From Pseudovirgaria hyperparasitica (lineage: Eukaryota; Ascomycota; Dothideomycetes; Acrospermales; Acrospermaceae), in NCBI RefSeq assembly GCF_010093815.1, contig NW_022985550.1, positions 1,563,074-1,627,073 on the forward strand: a stretch of 64,000 bases of DNA, in the 5' to 3' direction. Below are positions 1 through 12,662 of this stretch, piece after piece. Position 1 is the first letter of the stretch, and each line of letters starts with the position of its first letter. The position numbers and the translations under genes were made by a program. The notes beneath the pieces were generated by a model. That model was not told where the DNA came from and did no database searches. It saw nothing but the letters and a program-made list of their open reading frames with translations.

Positions 1-591
1 ATAGTTTCGTTGTGTATTGTTGATCATGAGGTGCATGTGGGATCTGAAAAAATCGGCATGAAAGGAATGTATTGCGGTAGGCACTAGTCTCGGCATAGCT
101 TGAGACACGAGGCTCTCACTCCAAGTTTTGGGAACATGTGGTCTGGCCGTAGCCGCGAGAATCCCTCAGCGGGTAGCTCAATGCTATCAGTACATCTACC
201 TAAAAACCATTCATTACTTCTTTGCTACACGCGACCAATGTTACATAGGAGCCTTCAATGTCTTCTCCGTCCGTCCCGCCAGCGAATTTCAATGATCACT
301 CTGGATGAATGCGTGCCATTCCAGAACTAGCGAGCATAGATGTGCCAATGACTAGTTCTGTGTCCCAACTATGCCTATGTCTATATTCTGCGATGACTTA
401 AGACAATGAACGTGTTAACCTCATGTGAAGAAGTGTTTGCGAACGGACAGAGCACGAAATGTAGTACAGAACATGATCCCGAGCTGAAATTGATGAAACA
501 CAACCAGTAATCTGAGCTTTCTTGCCAACATATTTTTCTCATTGATCGCCCAAACGCCAAAATTGCAATAGCCTAAACTGACACAGCTTCC
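1..591. other. Left edge, no gene recognised
   Basis: This stretch lies 3' of the PRPP synthetase gene. The open frames are short (76 codons or fewer) and match no family I know. It probably holds the 3' UTR of the neighbour and intergenic DNA. I see no repeat or RNA gene. Confidence 0.5.
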
Positions 592-1891
592 TTAATCAAC
601 TGGCGCATGTTTGAAGAGGAACGACACACTCTCCCCGTTGTGGGTCCGGCGACACGCTTCTGCAAGCTACACAGCGGGTCAGTAGCTGCAATAGGCAAGA
701 GGATGTGTAATCCTGGTTTGCGAATGCCTGATGGATGGGGTTGTAAAGCTAGTGAGTCTGAAGGCAAGCATGACAGAATCGTGAAAAAGACATGTGTAAC
801 AGACACTATAAAAGTGCACTTACCGTAGGGCTGATATCAATGGTCTCGATTTTGGAGCACAACTCCTTCTTTTCTGTGTGGGGGACGGTATTGGTCACGA
901 CGATCTTCTTGAGCTTGCTGTCGTTCAAGTTCTGGATTGCATTACCACTCAAAACACCGTGAGTGACGATTGCCAACGCCTCTTTCGCGCCGTGTTGAAT
1001 GACTACATCAGCTGCCTTGCATAGGGTCCCGCATGTGTCAGCGATATCATCAACAATAATAGCAGTCTTTCCAGTGACATCTCCGACCAGGACCATTCGT
1101 GAAACCTCATTCGGTCTCGGGCGTTCTTTGTGGATCAGAGCGAAACCCAAGTCAAGACCGTCCGCTATAGAGGTTGCTCTAGAAATTATGTTAGCTTCGA
1201 TGACAATACAATACAGAGATCGGGGTTATGGGGAGCCCAATGCACACCTTTTAGCTCCTCCGGCATCCGGACTAACAATGACTGCGTCCTGAAGCGGAAC
1301 GTGTTCCCGGATCCAGCGAAGGGTACTAGGTTCGGCGTATAGATTGTCCACAGGGACATTGAAAAAGCCTTGGATCTGACTGGCATGTAAATCCATAGTG
1401 ATTACATGGTTACAGCCTGCGGTCTGCAACATATTTGCCATGAGCTTGGCGGTTATAGGAGCGCGCGACTTGTCCTTTTTGTCCTGGCGCGCGTACGGAA
1501 AATTGGGTATAACAGCCGTGATCCGACGGGCAGAAGCGGTCTTGCATGCTCGTATCATGATGAGGAGCTCCATGAGGCCATCGTTGATATCGCCGGGGGC
1601 GGTGGACTGGAAGACGAAGACTATAAGACGTTCAATTAGGAGCGCGGGATGCAAGCAGAATATATTGTACACACCATCTTCATCACGAACCGACTCTCCG
1701 ATGGTTACAGAGGTCTCTTGATTAGAATATTGAAGCACTAACAGCTTGGCCAATTCGATGCCCAACCTAGGTAACGCGTAAGAAGCCAGGTGAGGGAAGT
1801 GAGCAGATCAAGGCGCATACCGATCAGCCACCAGCTTCGCAAGGGTGGGATGACTGTTGCCAGTAAGCAACTTGATTGAATTGGAAGCCAT
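592..1891 (-). CDS. Ribose-phosphate pyrophosphokinase (PRPP synthetase), five exons
   Basis: Makes PRPP from ribose 5-phosphate and ATP, the entry point for purine, pyrimidine, histidine and tryptophan synthesis; cytosolic. Exons by splice-site reading: 1891-1821, 1766-1675, 1620-1248, 1178-824 and 666-592, joining to 321 residues, close to the ~318 usual for the family. All four introns are GT-AG. The start is the ATG at 1891 ([15 protein letters not shown]), a typical fungal N-terminus. Visible signatures are [19 protein letters not shown], the [11 protein letters not shown] region, [15 protein letters not shown] spanning the third intron, and the PRPP-binding loop [11 protein letters not shown]. 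The C-terminus [13 protein letters not shown] is canonical and is reached only through the last small exon. Fungi carry several PRS paralogues that assemble into mixed complexes; I cannot tell which this is. Family assignment is very secure, exon edges nearly so. Confidence 0.96.
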
Positions 1892-3008
1892 AACGATATG
1901 GCAATGGTGTGGTGGAGGAGAGCGGCGTTAGCGTTAGCATGTTGCAAAGATAGAAGCTCGTGAGAAAAAAAACCTCTTGGAAGATGAGTCGTCATGGGTG
2001 CCCGGAGCAGGCCGAGCCTAAAATTGAATTCCAGTTGAGCCGGCCGTGCAGCATGCGGCAGGTGGGGAGCTTGTGACTATCAAGACAGCTTTGGGCCGTT
2101 GGGGTTAGGGCCGGTTTCGGGGCAGCGGGGTTACAGTTTCTCCTGACTCAACACCAACAATACACTACCATTCTCCTCCTCCACACCCACACCTACACCC
2201 ACCGCGTGCCTCTCCATCTTCCAACGGCTCTAGGATTCACACGTTAGGTAGCCGTTAGGTACAGTTGCAGGGTCCCTTTTGGCCCCCATGAACGCCTGCA
2301 CGACACGCCCTTGAACGTCATCTTGCCCGCGCCTTTTCTTCCTCCAGCTATCTCCGCCGTTTCAGAGCACCTGCATACCCATTGGCTCTACCCCTCCTGC
2401 TTCCCATCTGCGTCGCTGTGGACGCAGCCATAATAAACAGCTTCTGGCGTCGCATACCATTCGGTTGCAACTGAGCCTATCACTTTTCTTAGGGCTTCAT
2501 ACAGAGTACGTTCAATCGGAGGCATAACACGAGACCGGCAACAATTTCAGAATCAAGTAGTATGACCTCATCAAATATCTGATGTATTATTTACCGTCTA
2601 TTGTAATACCTTGGACAGACTCCTGTTAAGGTATCAAGCTGCGAAGACTTGGTGACCAGGGTTGCCGTCCATCCCGCACTCCTCATAATCCTGAAACAGC
2701 TGGAGGACCCATGGTCAAGAAAATAGCTGTAACTATTCTTGTCTACTATAAATACTCCCAGTAAGTTCGGGTTCCGGACGCAAGCTCAACCACCATACAG
2801 GAAAAAAGAAAAATATGGGTCAAGCCGCACGCTCTAGAATATCGCGCAGCAACATGAGTCATGAAGATTATATCTGTAGCCGTGCACGACGACTTTCAGA
2901 CAGTATAGGCCGTGCCCCCTGTGAAACGCCCAAGAAGAGCGATCACTAACCGGGTCGTGTGTACAAGAAACCATTATGATGGGTTATGTGCCGTGTAGGC
3001 GGTAATGA
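1892..3008. other. Upstream region of PRPP synthetase / 3' side of Uds1 gene
   Basis: About 1.1 kb between two minus-strand genes. It should hold the PRPP synthetase promoter and the 3' UTR of the next gene. C-rich, pyrimidine-biased sequence around 2140-2240 resembles fungal promoter tracts. No open frame of note and no repeat. Confidence 0.5.
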
Positions 3009-5017
3009 TTAGGCTGAGGGCTCGCACAGCTGCCCGATGGCTTGTTGGATATCCGAGAAAAGGTCCAGAGCCCGACCGTCTGCGTAGATCTTGATAGACT
3101 CAACCTCTCTCCGCTCGGGACCTCTTCTTGGGCTGTCTACCTTTATAGGGCTTCTCGGTGGTGTCGTGGGCGTGACGACCATAGGTCGACTATGCTCTGA
3201 GTCGAGAAGTAAAGCAGCTGCAACATGTTCTAGCAATTTCTGACGAACTCTGAGGCGGCGATTCTCGGCCTGTTCAAGTTTGAGAATCCAATCGTCGATT
3301 GATGTATCGAGCTCAGCAAGTGCTTCTTCCTGTTTGAGCAAACTTTCGCGGCTGAAAACGAATTCGGTCCGCTTTAAGTAGGATATCATACGACAATGCA
3401 GTTTCTGTCGTCCATCCCGTAGGGACTTGTAAGTTTTTCGCAGGTATTCACAGCGCTCGTCAAGTGCACGTAATTCCTGTACGGAGTCAGTATTAGAAAA
3501 AATCTTTTTGAGATATATGACTAACTCTCGATAGCACAGTAACATCCTTTTTGTGTAGAACGGCAAACTTCTCAGCTTGATACATAGATTGTTTGTGCAA
3601 GCTTGCTCTCTCATCATCTGGCAGATGAATTAAGGCTTCAGACAAACGGACTCCAGGTGGTAGATGCCAGGTGTCAGTTTGGGCGCTTTTGCCCGTCTCG
3701 GAACATGTCCGACTTCTTTCTCTGTTAAGCTGCTTATACGGCCGACCACGGTCCATAATGGTATTATCTGACTGATTGCGACTATGCAATGGCCTCGCTT
3801 GAAGGCTTGAATTCATTTCACTGATGGGTGACTTTTTCCGTTCTGTTGCTGACGCGATCGCTCTGTGTGATATTGATCCGGCACCTTGCGAAAAGTTTGG
3901 GGATCTTCTGCCTTCCAGCGCTGGGGCACTCTGTGGGCCCGCTGGGAATAAAGGCGCTATCTTGCCATCACTGTTCATTCTTCTCAGAGCTGGAGAGCCT
4001 CTACGACTCATCAAAGGAGATTTTGGTGGTGGTCTGGGTGGCACATCGTTGTCGTCATCGACAAGAGTGGTCTTGGTATCAACCTTCAACACTGGCCGTG
4101 GTACTGCGGTAGGACTCAATATAGGAGATAGCGGCTTCTTGGAAATTTGGGATGTGTATGGAAGGGCTGCAGAATGTGGACTGTCCGAAGTGAAGATATC
4201 TCGATTCCAATGATCGGGACGTAGAGGTGCTGGACCTGTAACACACGAAAGTAGTGCATCTCCAAACGGTCCCTGATGCCAGGCATTGCCTGGAGCACTA
4301 CTGCATCTCTCGTGTCCAACGGGGACCGCCGAAGCGCTTCGTAAGAGGGCAGGTCGTCCCGGTATCGTTGCTTTACAGGTTAGACGATAGCTTGCGAATA
4401 GAGAGTCGACACTTACGAGAGTCGAGGGAATTTTCTTGGACAGTAGCCATGGCCGCACTCAATTCAGGCACACTGACCTTTCTTCGTCGATATAGATCCC
4501 CGCCCCACGGTTTCATTTGCCAGATAGATTGATGATGCTCCAAGGTCACGGCTGTGTCACTGAGCGAACTCGGCGAGCGACCTATAGCCAAAGCCATAGC
4601 TCTGTCTGGGCTGATAAAAGGCTGTGGAGAGGATGATGGTACTTTTTCAAGAGGACGCTTTGGAGGATATGAGGGCCTGAGTTGATATATGATTTGGCGA
4701 GAAGCGGTAGAAGTGCCCAAATGGGAACCCCTCTTGTACAATTTTGAGGAATCTTTTCCTGTGGACTAGTAGGGGAGTCAGCAGGAAGAACAGGACGAAG
4801 GATGGGGGCTGATATAAAAGAGTCTATATATGGCGAGGGTTCGACTCACCACGCGAGTGTCGCTCGGATGGACTATTCCGTATGCAGCACCTGGTTTATC
4901 CTCAGGAAGCCGCATACAATTGGCGATGTGTGTCATGGTCGAGGCCTCTGGGAGAACTTTTCTAGTATGGGATATCTTGTGGACTATACGCTGGTGAGAC
5001 TCGGCAAGCTTGTGCAT
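3009..5017 (-). CDS. Up-regulated-during-septation (Uds1) domain protein
   Basis: Fungal protein of the Uds1 family, named from a fission-yeast gene induced at septation; the biochemical role is unknown. Exons read as 5017-4850, 4765-4417, 4370-3526 and 3476-3009, giving 609 residues in one frame. The Uds1 domain lies around residues 405-540 and crosses the last intron: LSEALIHLPDDERASLHKQS, then FAVLHKKDVTVLSR joined to ELRALDERCEYLRKTYKSL. The helical KLHCRMISYLKR and LLKQEEALAELDTSIDDW segments follow, probably coiled coil. The first 400 residues are low-complexity, rich in Ser and Pro, with proline motifs such as PPRPPPKSP, so probably disordered. The start is uncertain: ATG at 5017 is first in frame, and a second ATG at 4936 is also possible. 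Sits tail-to-head with PRPP synthetase. Confidence 0.85.
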
Positions 5018-8000
5018 CAAACCCGGGCGGTTTTCCCTTGCAACAGTGGCAGACAGCAACCTTTAAGGGTGGGTCTTAAAACGACTATTGCCACAGGGAC
5101 AGCTAGCAGCGTGGAAGGCCTGGCTCAAGCTTAGGCTCAAGCATCCAAGCGAGCATCCAAGATCCAGCCAAGGAAGTAAGCAAGAAGTGAAAGAGCTGCA
5201 GCCCTGGTCTTAAAACAGGGAATGGCGTTCGCTGCACCAAAGATGTGGGGAACAGGCGGCAGGTCGATACATAGTGTAGTCGAAGCACACTACACGACCC
5301 ATTGGATAAGAGTTTGATGCTCTCTAGGCAAGTATTAGAAAAACTCACTGACGTCGAGACCATGATGATTGGGCGGGACCATCTACCCGACACTGCCCAC
5401 GACGAGTTCTCTAGCCGGCAAGGGCAAAGAAGGATGTTGTTTTGGAAGTCTGCCATTTACCGGAGACTAGTAGAGTATACTTCGGCCATTTCCAGATTAG
5501 TGAGATGGTGCGTATGGAGTGAATGGTCATTTTGAGGTAGAAGAAGCGCGAGGCGAACAGGGATTAAGAGAGGCGGGAGGGGGTTTTAGGAGTGTCACTA
5601 GTAATGATATACCTAGTTATAGCTGACTTTGGCAATTGGCTTCATGCAATCAGCAGCACACAAGTACATAAGTGAAACGGTTGTCTTGTTTCCCGTAGTA
5701 GCATGGCCGTCGCATCCTACCATCATGACCCAGTCGTAATGTCAGCAAGTGGTTCTTCTTCTCTTGTATGAGAAGAGACCTATGTAGTGCAAATTGATAC
5801 CCTTTTCGCATAGTTTATCGTCACTAGCCACAAGCTGCACGGCCCATTTAATCACTGAAGTTATCTTCGACATTGTTGACAAGCCATACTAGTCTTAACG
5901 ACGTTAAAGCCGAGAAGCTTGCGCTACATAATGTCCCACAGTGGTGTTTACCCTGGGATTAACACCACCGACTATTCTGCTTCTCAACGAACATATATCG
6001 AACAAATGGAAAAGCAAGTCAGTGCAGTCCCTAGGATGGCCGCAGAGAAGTAGGCTGGGGATAGGCTGAAACATGCGGATTCGCTTCCCAGTCCAGCACG
6101 TTGACCCGTCCCGCCTGTGCCTGTTGAGCTGCACCGTGATCCGTCGACTCGGCCAGGTCTTCCCTGCCCCCAGTCCTCCGTCCTCTATCCCAATTCTCCT
6201 TCCCCTGATATACAAACCTACGCTGATTACTACAAGATAGCTTACTACGACTTGCTCGCCTGATCTCTCGCAATCGCTTCAACCGTTTACTGTCCTTTGA
6301 TACGTCTCGATCTTTGCCTCCTTGTAATGGCTTGCGCACCAGCACCAGGATATAGGCCTCAGATCAGATATCGATCGATCGTGTGCTACTTGCGTCTGAA
6401 CTCGTACAGAACGCCGGCTCATCCTGGTACTTCGTCCTTGCAGAACACATCTTCTCTGTCGTGCGCCATCGTCTTCACTCGGACATGTGCCCGATCCTAG
6501 CTCTGTAGGCTCGCTGCGACGGAATACTCTCATGGATTCATGGTTAGTGTCCGGTGCACGTATAGCTTCATCTATATGGCCCATGCTGCAGCTCCCGGGG
6601 ACGGGAGCTCGTGCTGTCATGGATCATGACCCTGTGTCACTTCAGACAGAGGCCTGGTACCTTTTTATCTGGGGTGCTGCATGGGCTCCTCGTGTCGATT
6701 GTTGTTTGTTCAGACCAATCTACAAGTGTGCTATTCTACTCGAGTGACATTCATGGTGGGCCCGATTTTCGTGTCCGTCAGAGATCAGCGGTGCCTGATT
6801 AGCATGTCAATCAGTTGTTTAGAGTTGCGCTGACGTCTTTTTGAATCCTACAGAAAGGCATATACTATTTTGGGCCTATGAATGTCGAGATGGTTTCATC
6901 CGACATGCCCTCAAGACATGTCCCGCAGAGCAAGTGCTTGCTCGATATCCGCTTTCTCCCCAATTTCGCAAAACAATCACGCTTCTCCACTAGATCGCCC
7001 ATACAGCTGACGGTTAAGATGTATTTCGCGAGCTTGTTCACGGCATTCCAGCCCGTGGTCCGTGGATAAGAGGCATGAAGATCTGTGGAATCAGTGGGCT
7101 GCACCAAAGTCAGGTTTCACCATTTCCTACCTACCAACTATGTCTAGATGTTTGGACAAAGTCTATGTTCCTAGTGTGATGACTGCAAAGAAGCATCGGT
7201 CCAAGACATTCCAGGTTTCTTTAAACGCCACGCTAGATTTGACAATTGGTCTTTAGATCGCCGTTATCCACAAATAAGGCCATTTGCGCTTTGGTCTTTT
7301 TGTGTCAATACGCGTGGTAGTCCTGCTATGTATGTGCACGCTCCAAAAGCGTATGGACTTTATGCTTCGCGGTCTCTTGGAGATAGCGAAGCCATGAAAG
7401 TGTGTTCGGAGGCCGTTGTGTAACATTGGACCCTTTGTCCGTCCAAAAGACATGCAGAAAAATCAGCGCACAGTGTGTGTATGTTCAAGTCAGCATGCAA
7501 AGCCCCGAGATCCAAACAAGGCAACAAGACTGATAAGCAGCGCCACGAGGAATATCACACAGCATTCCTGCGTGTGCTGAGAACAACACGCAGGTGTGGC
7601 CGCAGTCTAGAACGATGCCCACGTTTGACACTACAGGCTATTTTCGAATCATAAATCCCCCATAACTCCTCTCACTAACACACTAGCTCAAAATAGGCTC
7701 GTCCGTACCGGCAGATGCGACAGGCGCCTGCATAGCAGAATTGCTGGGTTCATGACTAAGTTAAGGAGGAGGCACTGCACTATCAGTTAGAACTATGGCT
7801 TTCGCGGACTCCCGAACAAGGATGCATGACACGCGGTATAGGTCACATTCGACTTTCGACCCACCGCCAAGTCTCAACAGGTAAAGTCGATAGTCACGGA
7901 TCATCAAGTTATCTGATTCAATCAATAACTAGCATCCTTTGTTTTTGTCGCCCTATATTCGCGCTTCGAATACTTTGGTCGGAGAGTAGAGCCGGAAAGT

Positions 8001-10578
8001 GGGGACTCTAACCTGAAGCAGTAAGGTGATCCGGGGCCGACAACAGATCTGACACTTGGACTGCGACCGATAAAGTTTGTTGTCAATCCTTCAGGGTCAC
8101 ATTCGTACCTGGATTTGCATTCGAGTACTATGAGCGATTCTTGGCGCGTACTCGACGTTCATTTTCTCTCATCTCTCCTATCAAACTAATATGATTACTG
8201 CCAGCGATTTCGTCTTGACTTGTAATGGAATCAGATAATATTCGTCATCAGTAATCAAGCTCGCTTAACACCATTGCCCGGGATCAGGGTTTGTGCCCAC
8301 GAGTCGAGAGCGCGGAGCAAAGGACCACAGCAAATTTGGCGGGCCGTTCGGAGCGCGGCGAAGCTGGTAAATGTTATCATGATCCCGCCCTCACGACCTG
8401 TTACCTGGGTCACTCTACTTGTACCCCGCACATACTATTCCAGGGGTTCTTCTATTAGTGATTGTAATTGCTATAACTGTGGGGGGCTACTTCCCAATGT
8501 TTGGATTATTGATTACCGAACCGGGTAAGTGGTGATACATATCAAAGTTGAGGAAAGGGGTGGCTGAACCTTGAAAAGCCTTAAATGACGTCGCGTGCAC
8601 GAATTTATGAACTTTATCACGACTGTGAAATAGTTGTGGACGGTTTCACGGTACTTCTGATTCAGATTCCCCTACTAATTGTCTGTTCTAGGCGACAGAT
8701 CAAAGAAAGATAGATCAGAGTTTCACTGGGCTCATCCACCATGGTATCCATCTAAACCATAGCACAGACAAGAGTCAATGCAGCCTTATTTCAGTGAACT
8801 ATCTTACATAATGTCATTCAAGCCAAAGAAAGAACCGTGACGATAACAAGATACTTTTCGGGTAGTTACCTCGGTAAGGGAAGTCCCACTCGCTACCATT
8901 CTGTCGGGTAATTACACAGTCAGCTCAATTTCGAGGCGGATAGTCCCACGCCAATATTTATATAGCTTCTAGGCAAGGTTCACTGCTCATAGAAGCACTC
9001 TGCCCTGTTTTTGTTGTACAGGCGCAAGCCACGCACGTTCCTGTAACCGGAGCCGCAGTCGTGGCATTATCTACCACCAAGCAACCTCCCACGCACCGCG
9101 TGCGCCATATGCAAGCACAAATCATGATATCACCAGCTTGAAACGTATACCCTTTGTGTCTGCCTGACTGTAAACACAAATAGGACCGTTAGGGTTGTTT
9201 CAGATGACCTAGTCTCCGTCTCACGAGGTGTTCCAGGCACAGCCCTCTGGTCTTGTCCCCAAGACTCGATATGGTTGGTCGTCCACAAGTGCCGTGAAAG
9301 AAGATTCCGGCTTTCCCAGCTTTTCGGTACCAAGTCACTTGTCATGTCAGGGTGCACGTACAAGATCGCCAAAAGTGCGAAAGCTAGTACAAACTTACCT
9401 TACGCTTGGTAGTCTACTACCAACACAAATAGGCTCGTGATCAGCCTCAGAGTCCGTGAACGGACGTGCTTGAACAATAAGCGTAATTCAAGATTGGTAA
9501 ACTAGCCTCCACGCTCTGGTCTGAGAACTGTCATCGACGTCCGTGTGTACAGATGAGCCTCAATCAAAAAACGTGGCCCCCATTTCCCTGCTGACAGGAA
9601 TACAGATGGACGAGTGATGACAAAACAAAAGACAGAAAGGTGTTTACAAGCATTTGCCCGCTTTGTGGTTGTCGTCAATTGAGCCCTCTTCCTACCCTCG
9701 TCTTCGAAAACCCTTCTTGACGATCATTTGACGGCGTCTGTATCGGGCAGTCCTCACTGATCTCGTAGAGCCAGATTAGACATACATTGAACCCCTGTTG
9801 CAGCCTCTCCGAGGCCTCGAAATGCTTACCACGACACCAGTATTCTGACTATGAGCATATAGTAGCTGCATTTATGCTATATTTACAGATCTCCACCGCC
9901 ATTTAAGCTGTGTGTGCTCTCACGAGGGTGACTAGACATGCAGCGAAGCATCTATAGTCATATCCATGACAAATAATGAGTTCCATGATCCTGATCAGTT
10001 GCTCACAATCTTTCACATCGATCGTTTCCGATGTACCACTATCAACAGGACAGTGTCGAACATGAGATCGTGGAAGCATGGCCAGATTCGTGGGTGTACT
10101 ATATTTGTCACGCAATTATCGACCGTCCTAGTATTTGTGATGATGGAATTCTCCGAGAAGTGATGCTATCGACGGCTTTTGTCTTCATAAGCCATTAGTT
10201 CCTTGGAAGTGACTCCTATATTGGTGGTTTAACGGCTCCATCTGATGGATCTGGCATGGTGAGGTGTCCTTGTATGGAAAAGATACGATTTGCACTGTGT
10301 TCTTGGATGAAAGATGGAAGCGATCGTTTGTGAGAGGGGCAGGGGGAGGTCCTACGTACTCCTGTCAACAAACATATATGAAAGCGGAAATTCATAGCTT
10401 GGCCTTGTAGGTACTTTGGACTCATGTTAGCATGACAGAGCATGATCGGATACGCAATTCTGGAACTCTGGCATAATCCTTGGTCGCCTGAGTTTGTACC
10501 TGGATTATACATATCGGCAGTCAACGTCTCTTAATATTCATACAAACAAATCTTCTCTTCTTACACATCCCAGCATCC
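5018..10578. other. Gene-poor region of about 5.5 kb
   Basis: No open frame longer than about 117 codons, none with recognisable family features, and no pair of frames that I could splice into a known protein. Base composition is mixed rather than AT-rich, so it does not look like RIP-mutated repeat DNA. The left end should hold the Uds1 gene promoter and the right end the 3' UTR of the Phe-tRNA synthetase. Unannotated small multi-exon genes or long non-coding RNAs cannot be excluded by eye. Confidence 0.45.
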
Positions 10579-12327
10579 TCAGCGTATCTCGACTCCCAGT
10601 TTCTCAACCAGCTTAGTCTTGATCCCTTCATGCATCCTGTTTGCCTCCACGTTTGTTAACGTACGTTCCAGACTACGATACACAATGCGATAGCATCTGC
10701 TCTGGCGGCCGGTCTTCGGGTGCGTGAACGAGTCTGTGAGTCGCACGTCTTCAACGTCGGCGCCGGCTTCGTTACGCACAATTTCCATCAGGTCGTTTTC
10801 TTGGAATAGCGCCGGGGTGGCATCAGCATTGGCAGAGCTTCCCGTCGCTTCTGCACCACCGGCAGATGAGGCTGAAGATGTAGCAGTTGGCTTTGAAGTC
10901 TCGTGCGCGGCTTGCTGGGAAGAGGGAGTTTGAGGAGTAGGTAGCCAGAAAGCGACGTCTTTGGGACATTCGGGATATTTTGAGAATGGTACAAAGCGTG
11001 TGAATCCTTTCTTCTCCGCCGAGAACTGGGAAAGGAACCGGTTATCAGCCGACCAGAAAAGTCGGATGTCTGGGATCGAGAAGAGTAACATGGCAATACG
11101 CTCCAGGCCCAGCCCAAACGCCCACCCATGTCTTGACGGTACGCCGGCATCGTTCAGGATGGACTGCTTAACGATTCCTGACCCGAGCACCTCGAGCCAA
11201 TCACCTTGCCAGAAGACCTCCAGCTCCCATGAGGGCGACGTGAATGGGAAGTACGCCTCGACCCAGCGAATCTTGAGGGGTTCCTGTGATTCTCGAATTG
11301 CGACCTTATCGCCCGAGCGGACGGCCGCGTCGCGCGCTGCGTTGAAGATAGTCACGACAACATCCTCCAACGATCGCTTGAGATGGGTGGCCATAGCCTT
11401 GCATTCGCCTTCCGAGTGGTAGTCTGCCTGCAGTGGGTTCCCATCGTGGAATGATGGATTTGGGTCCTCGACCTTTACGTCGTGGCGTGGGATCTTATCG
11501 ACTTCTCCCCAGATATGCTGTTCGAGAGTCGTGCCAGATGGCAAGGAATTCCGATCCCACGTCATTGCCCCTTCCATTTGGTGGAAGACAGGATAGTGGC
11601 TGCGATCCACAGCATCTCTGCGGTACACGTCTGCTGCGATGAGGTATCCATCGCTTTGATTTGCTCGAAATGTATCTAGCTGGTGAGCGGACGTATGCGT
11701 GCGTAGAACTGTATCTTTATTGATGTAGTATGTGTCAGATTTTGCTCGGCCAGGGTGGTCACCAGGGAAGCCTAAGGAGTCGAAGTTTTGAGCAGTAGTC
11801 ACGATTGGGGACAAGTTGTTGTGGTACTTGTAACCTGGAAAACGTGACTCGATGAGTGTCCGCGTTATGGCGAGAGGGTGGTCCGGTTGTAGATGCAGGC
11901 GGCGTGAGATGGAAGACAGTATGCTAGGAGTAACATTGGTCCAGTTGTCGGTCTGTTCTGTGCGGCCTCCAATTGTTATGGATGTGGATGCTGATACTAT
12001 GGTTAGCAGGAACAGGGGCATTGAACACCGAAGCGTGATATGTGACAAGCCAGGCGAGTGTCTGCCACGACAACAACATCAAAGTCCCAATTGACAAGAT
12101 CATCCATGTATTTATGTGTTTGTGTTGTATAACTCCTCGACGATAACGAGTTTGATAGATATGATGAGTTCGTCGAGCATTATTGGCATGATAACTTGAG
12201 AACGTAGCTTACCTGAAGATGAATAACGACATTGGGAGCATATCCACGGGTAGCTTGCGGGTTTCACATGCGTTACTGCACGTTCTACGGACCGTAGAAG
12301 TACATTTGGCCGTACTCTCGACCTCAT
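10579..12327 (-). CDS. MSF1: Mitochondrial phenylalanyl-tRNA synthetase
   Basis: Charges mitochondrial tRNA-Phe in the matrix; a monomeric class II synthetase, unlike the cytosolic alpha2beta2 enzyme. Exons 12327-12213 and 11990-10579 join through a GT-AG intron of 222 nt to 508 residues. Exon 1 encodes an Arg/Ser-rich, acid-poor leader (MRSRVRPNVLLRSVERAV), a likely matrix presequence. The catalytic core shows PLAITRTLIESRFPGYKYHN, the class II motif 2 region (PVFHQMEGAMTWDR), SWELEVFWQGDWLEVLGSG, and motif 3 GWAFGLGLERIAMLLF. The C-terminal ~90 residues form the ferredoxin-like anticodon-binding (FDX-ACB) domain, DVEDVRLTDSF to LGVEIR. A low-complexity Ser/Ala/Thr linker (about residues 385-420) separates core and FDX-ACB, longer than in yeast. 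Divergent from the dicarboxylate carrier gene. Confidence 0.96.
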
Positions 12328-12662
12328 GTTTGATGGATCTGATGACGATGTTTATACGCCGGATGCGAAAACTCGGACTAGCGTCCAAGCTCCGGACTCC
12401 CTTGTCCAGGGGGAGTTTTCAGCCCTATCATCGGCGACTCATCGGCGAACGGCTATCGTCCATTTTATTTCCGACGCTAGGTATCGGCCTTTGCCGTCCT
12501 CGGCTGCCATTTTGCGCCGCCAGCTTCTGGAATTTGACGATAGCTCACTGCGACATCATCCACGCTTATTCACTCCATCACCCCTCCTCTCGCTCGCGCC
12601 TCTCCTTCCTTCTTGTCGACACCGTGCAGCATTCAATTGACTTTGTATATGCTGCAAACACC
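12328..12662. promoter_or_regulatory. Divergent promoter, mt-PheRS / dicarboxylate carrier
   Basis: 335 bp between the two start codons, which point away from each other. Both products work in mitochondria, so shared control is plausible but inferred. The right part has pyrimidine-rich tracts (about 12575-12620) typical of fungal core promoters. No specific factor site is claimed. Confidence 0.5.

Noticed and set aside
4116-4319. Alternative reading frame in the Uds1 gene (YRDDLPSYEALRR...)
   Set aside because: It looked protein-like, but the 46-nt intron at 4416-4371 joins the upstream exon in phase to the other frame, which continues to the Uds1 domain. Using this frame would need an 11-nt intron.
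4827-4860. GGGTTCGACTC resembling a tRNA B-box
   Set aside because: No acceptor stem, D-arm or A-box could be built around it; it lies at an exon-intron border of the Uds1 gene.
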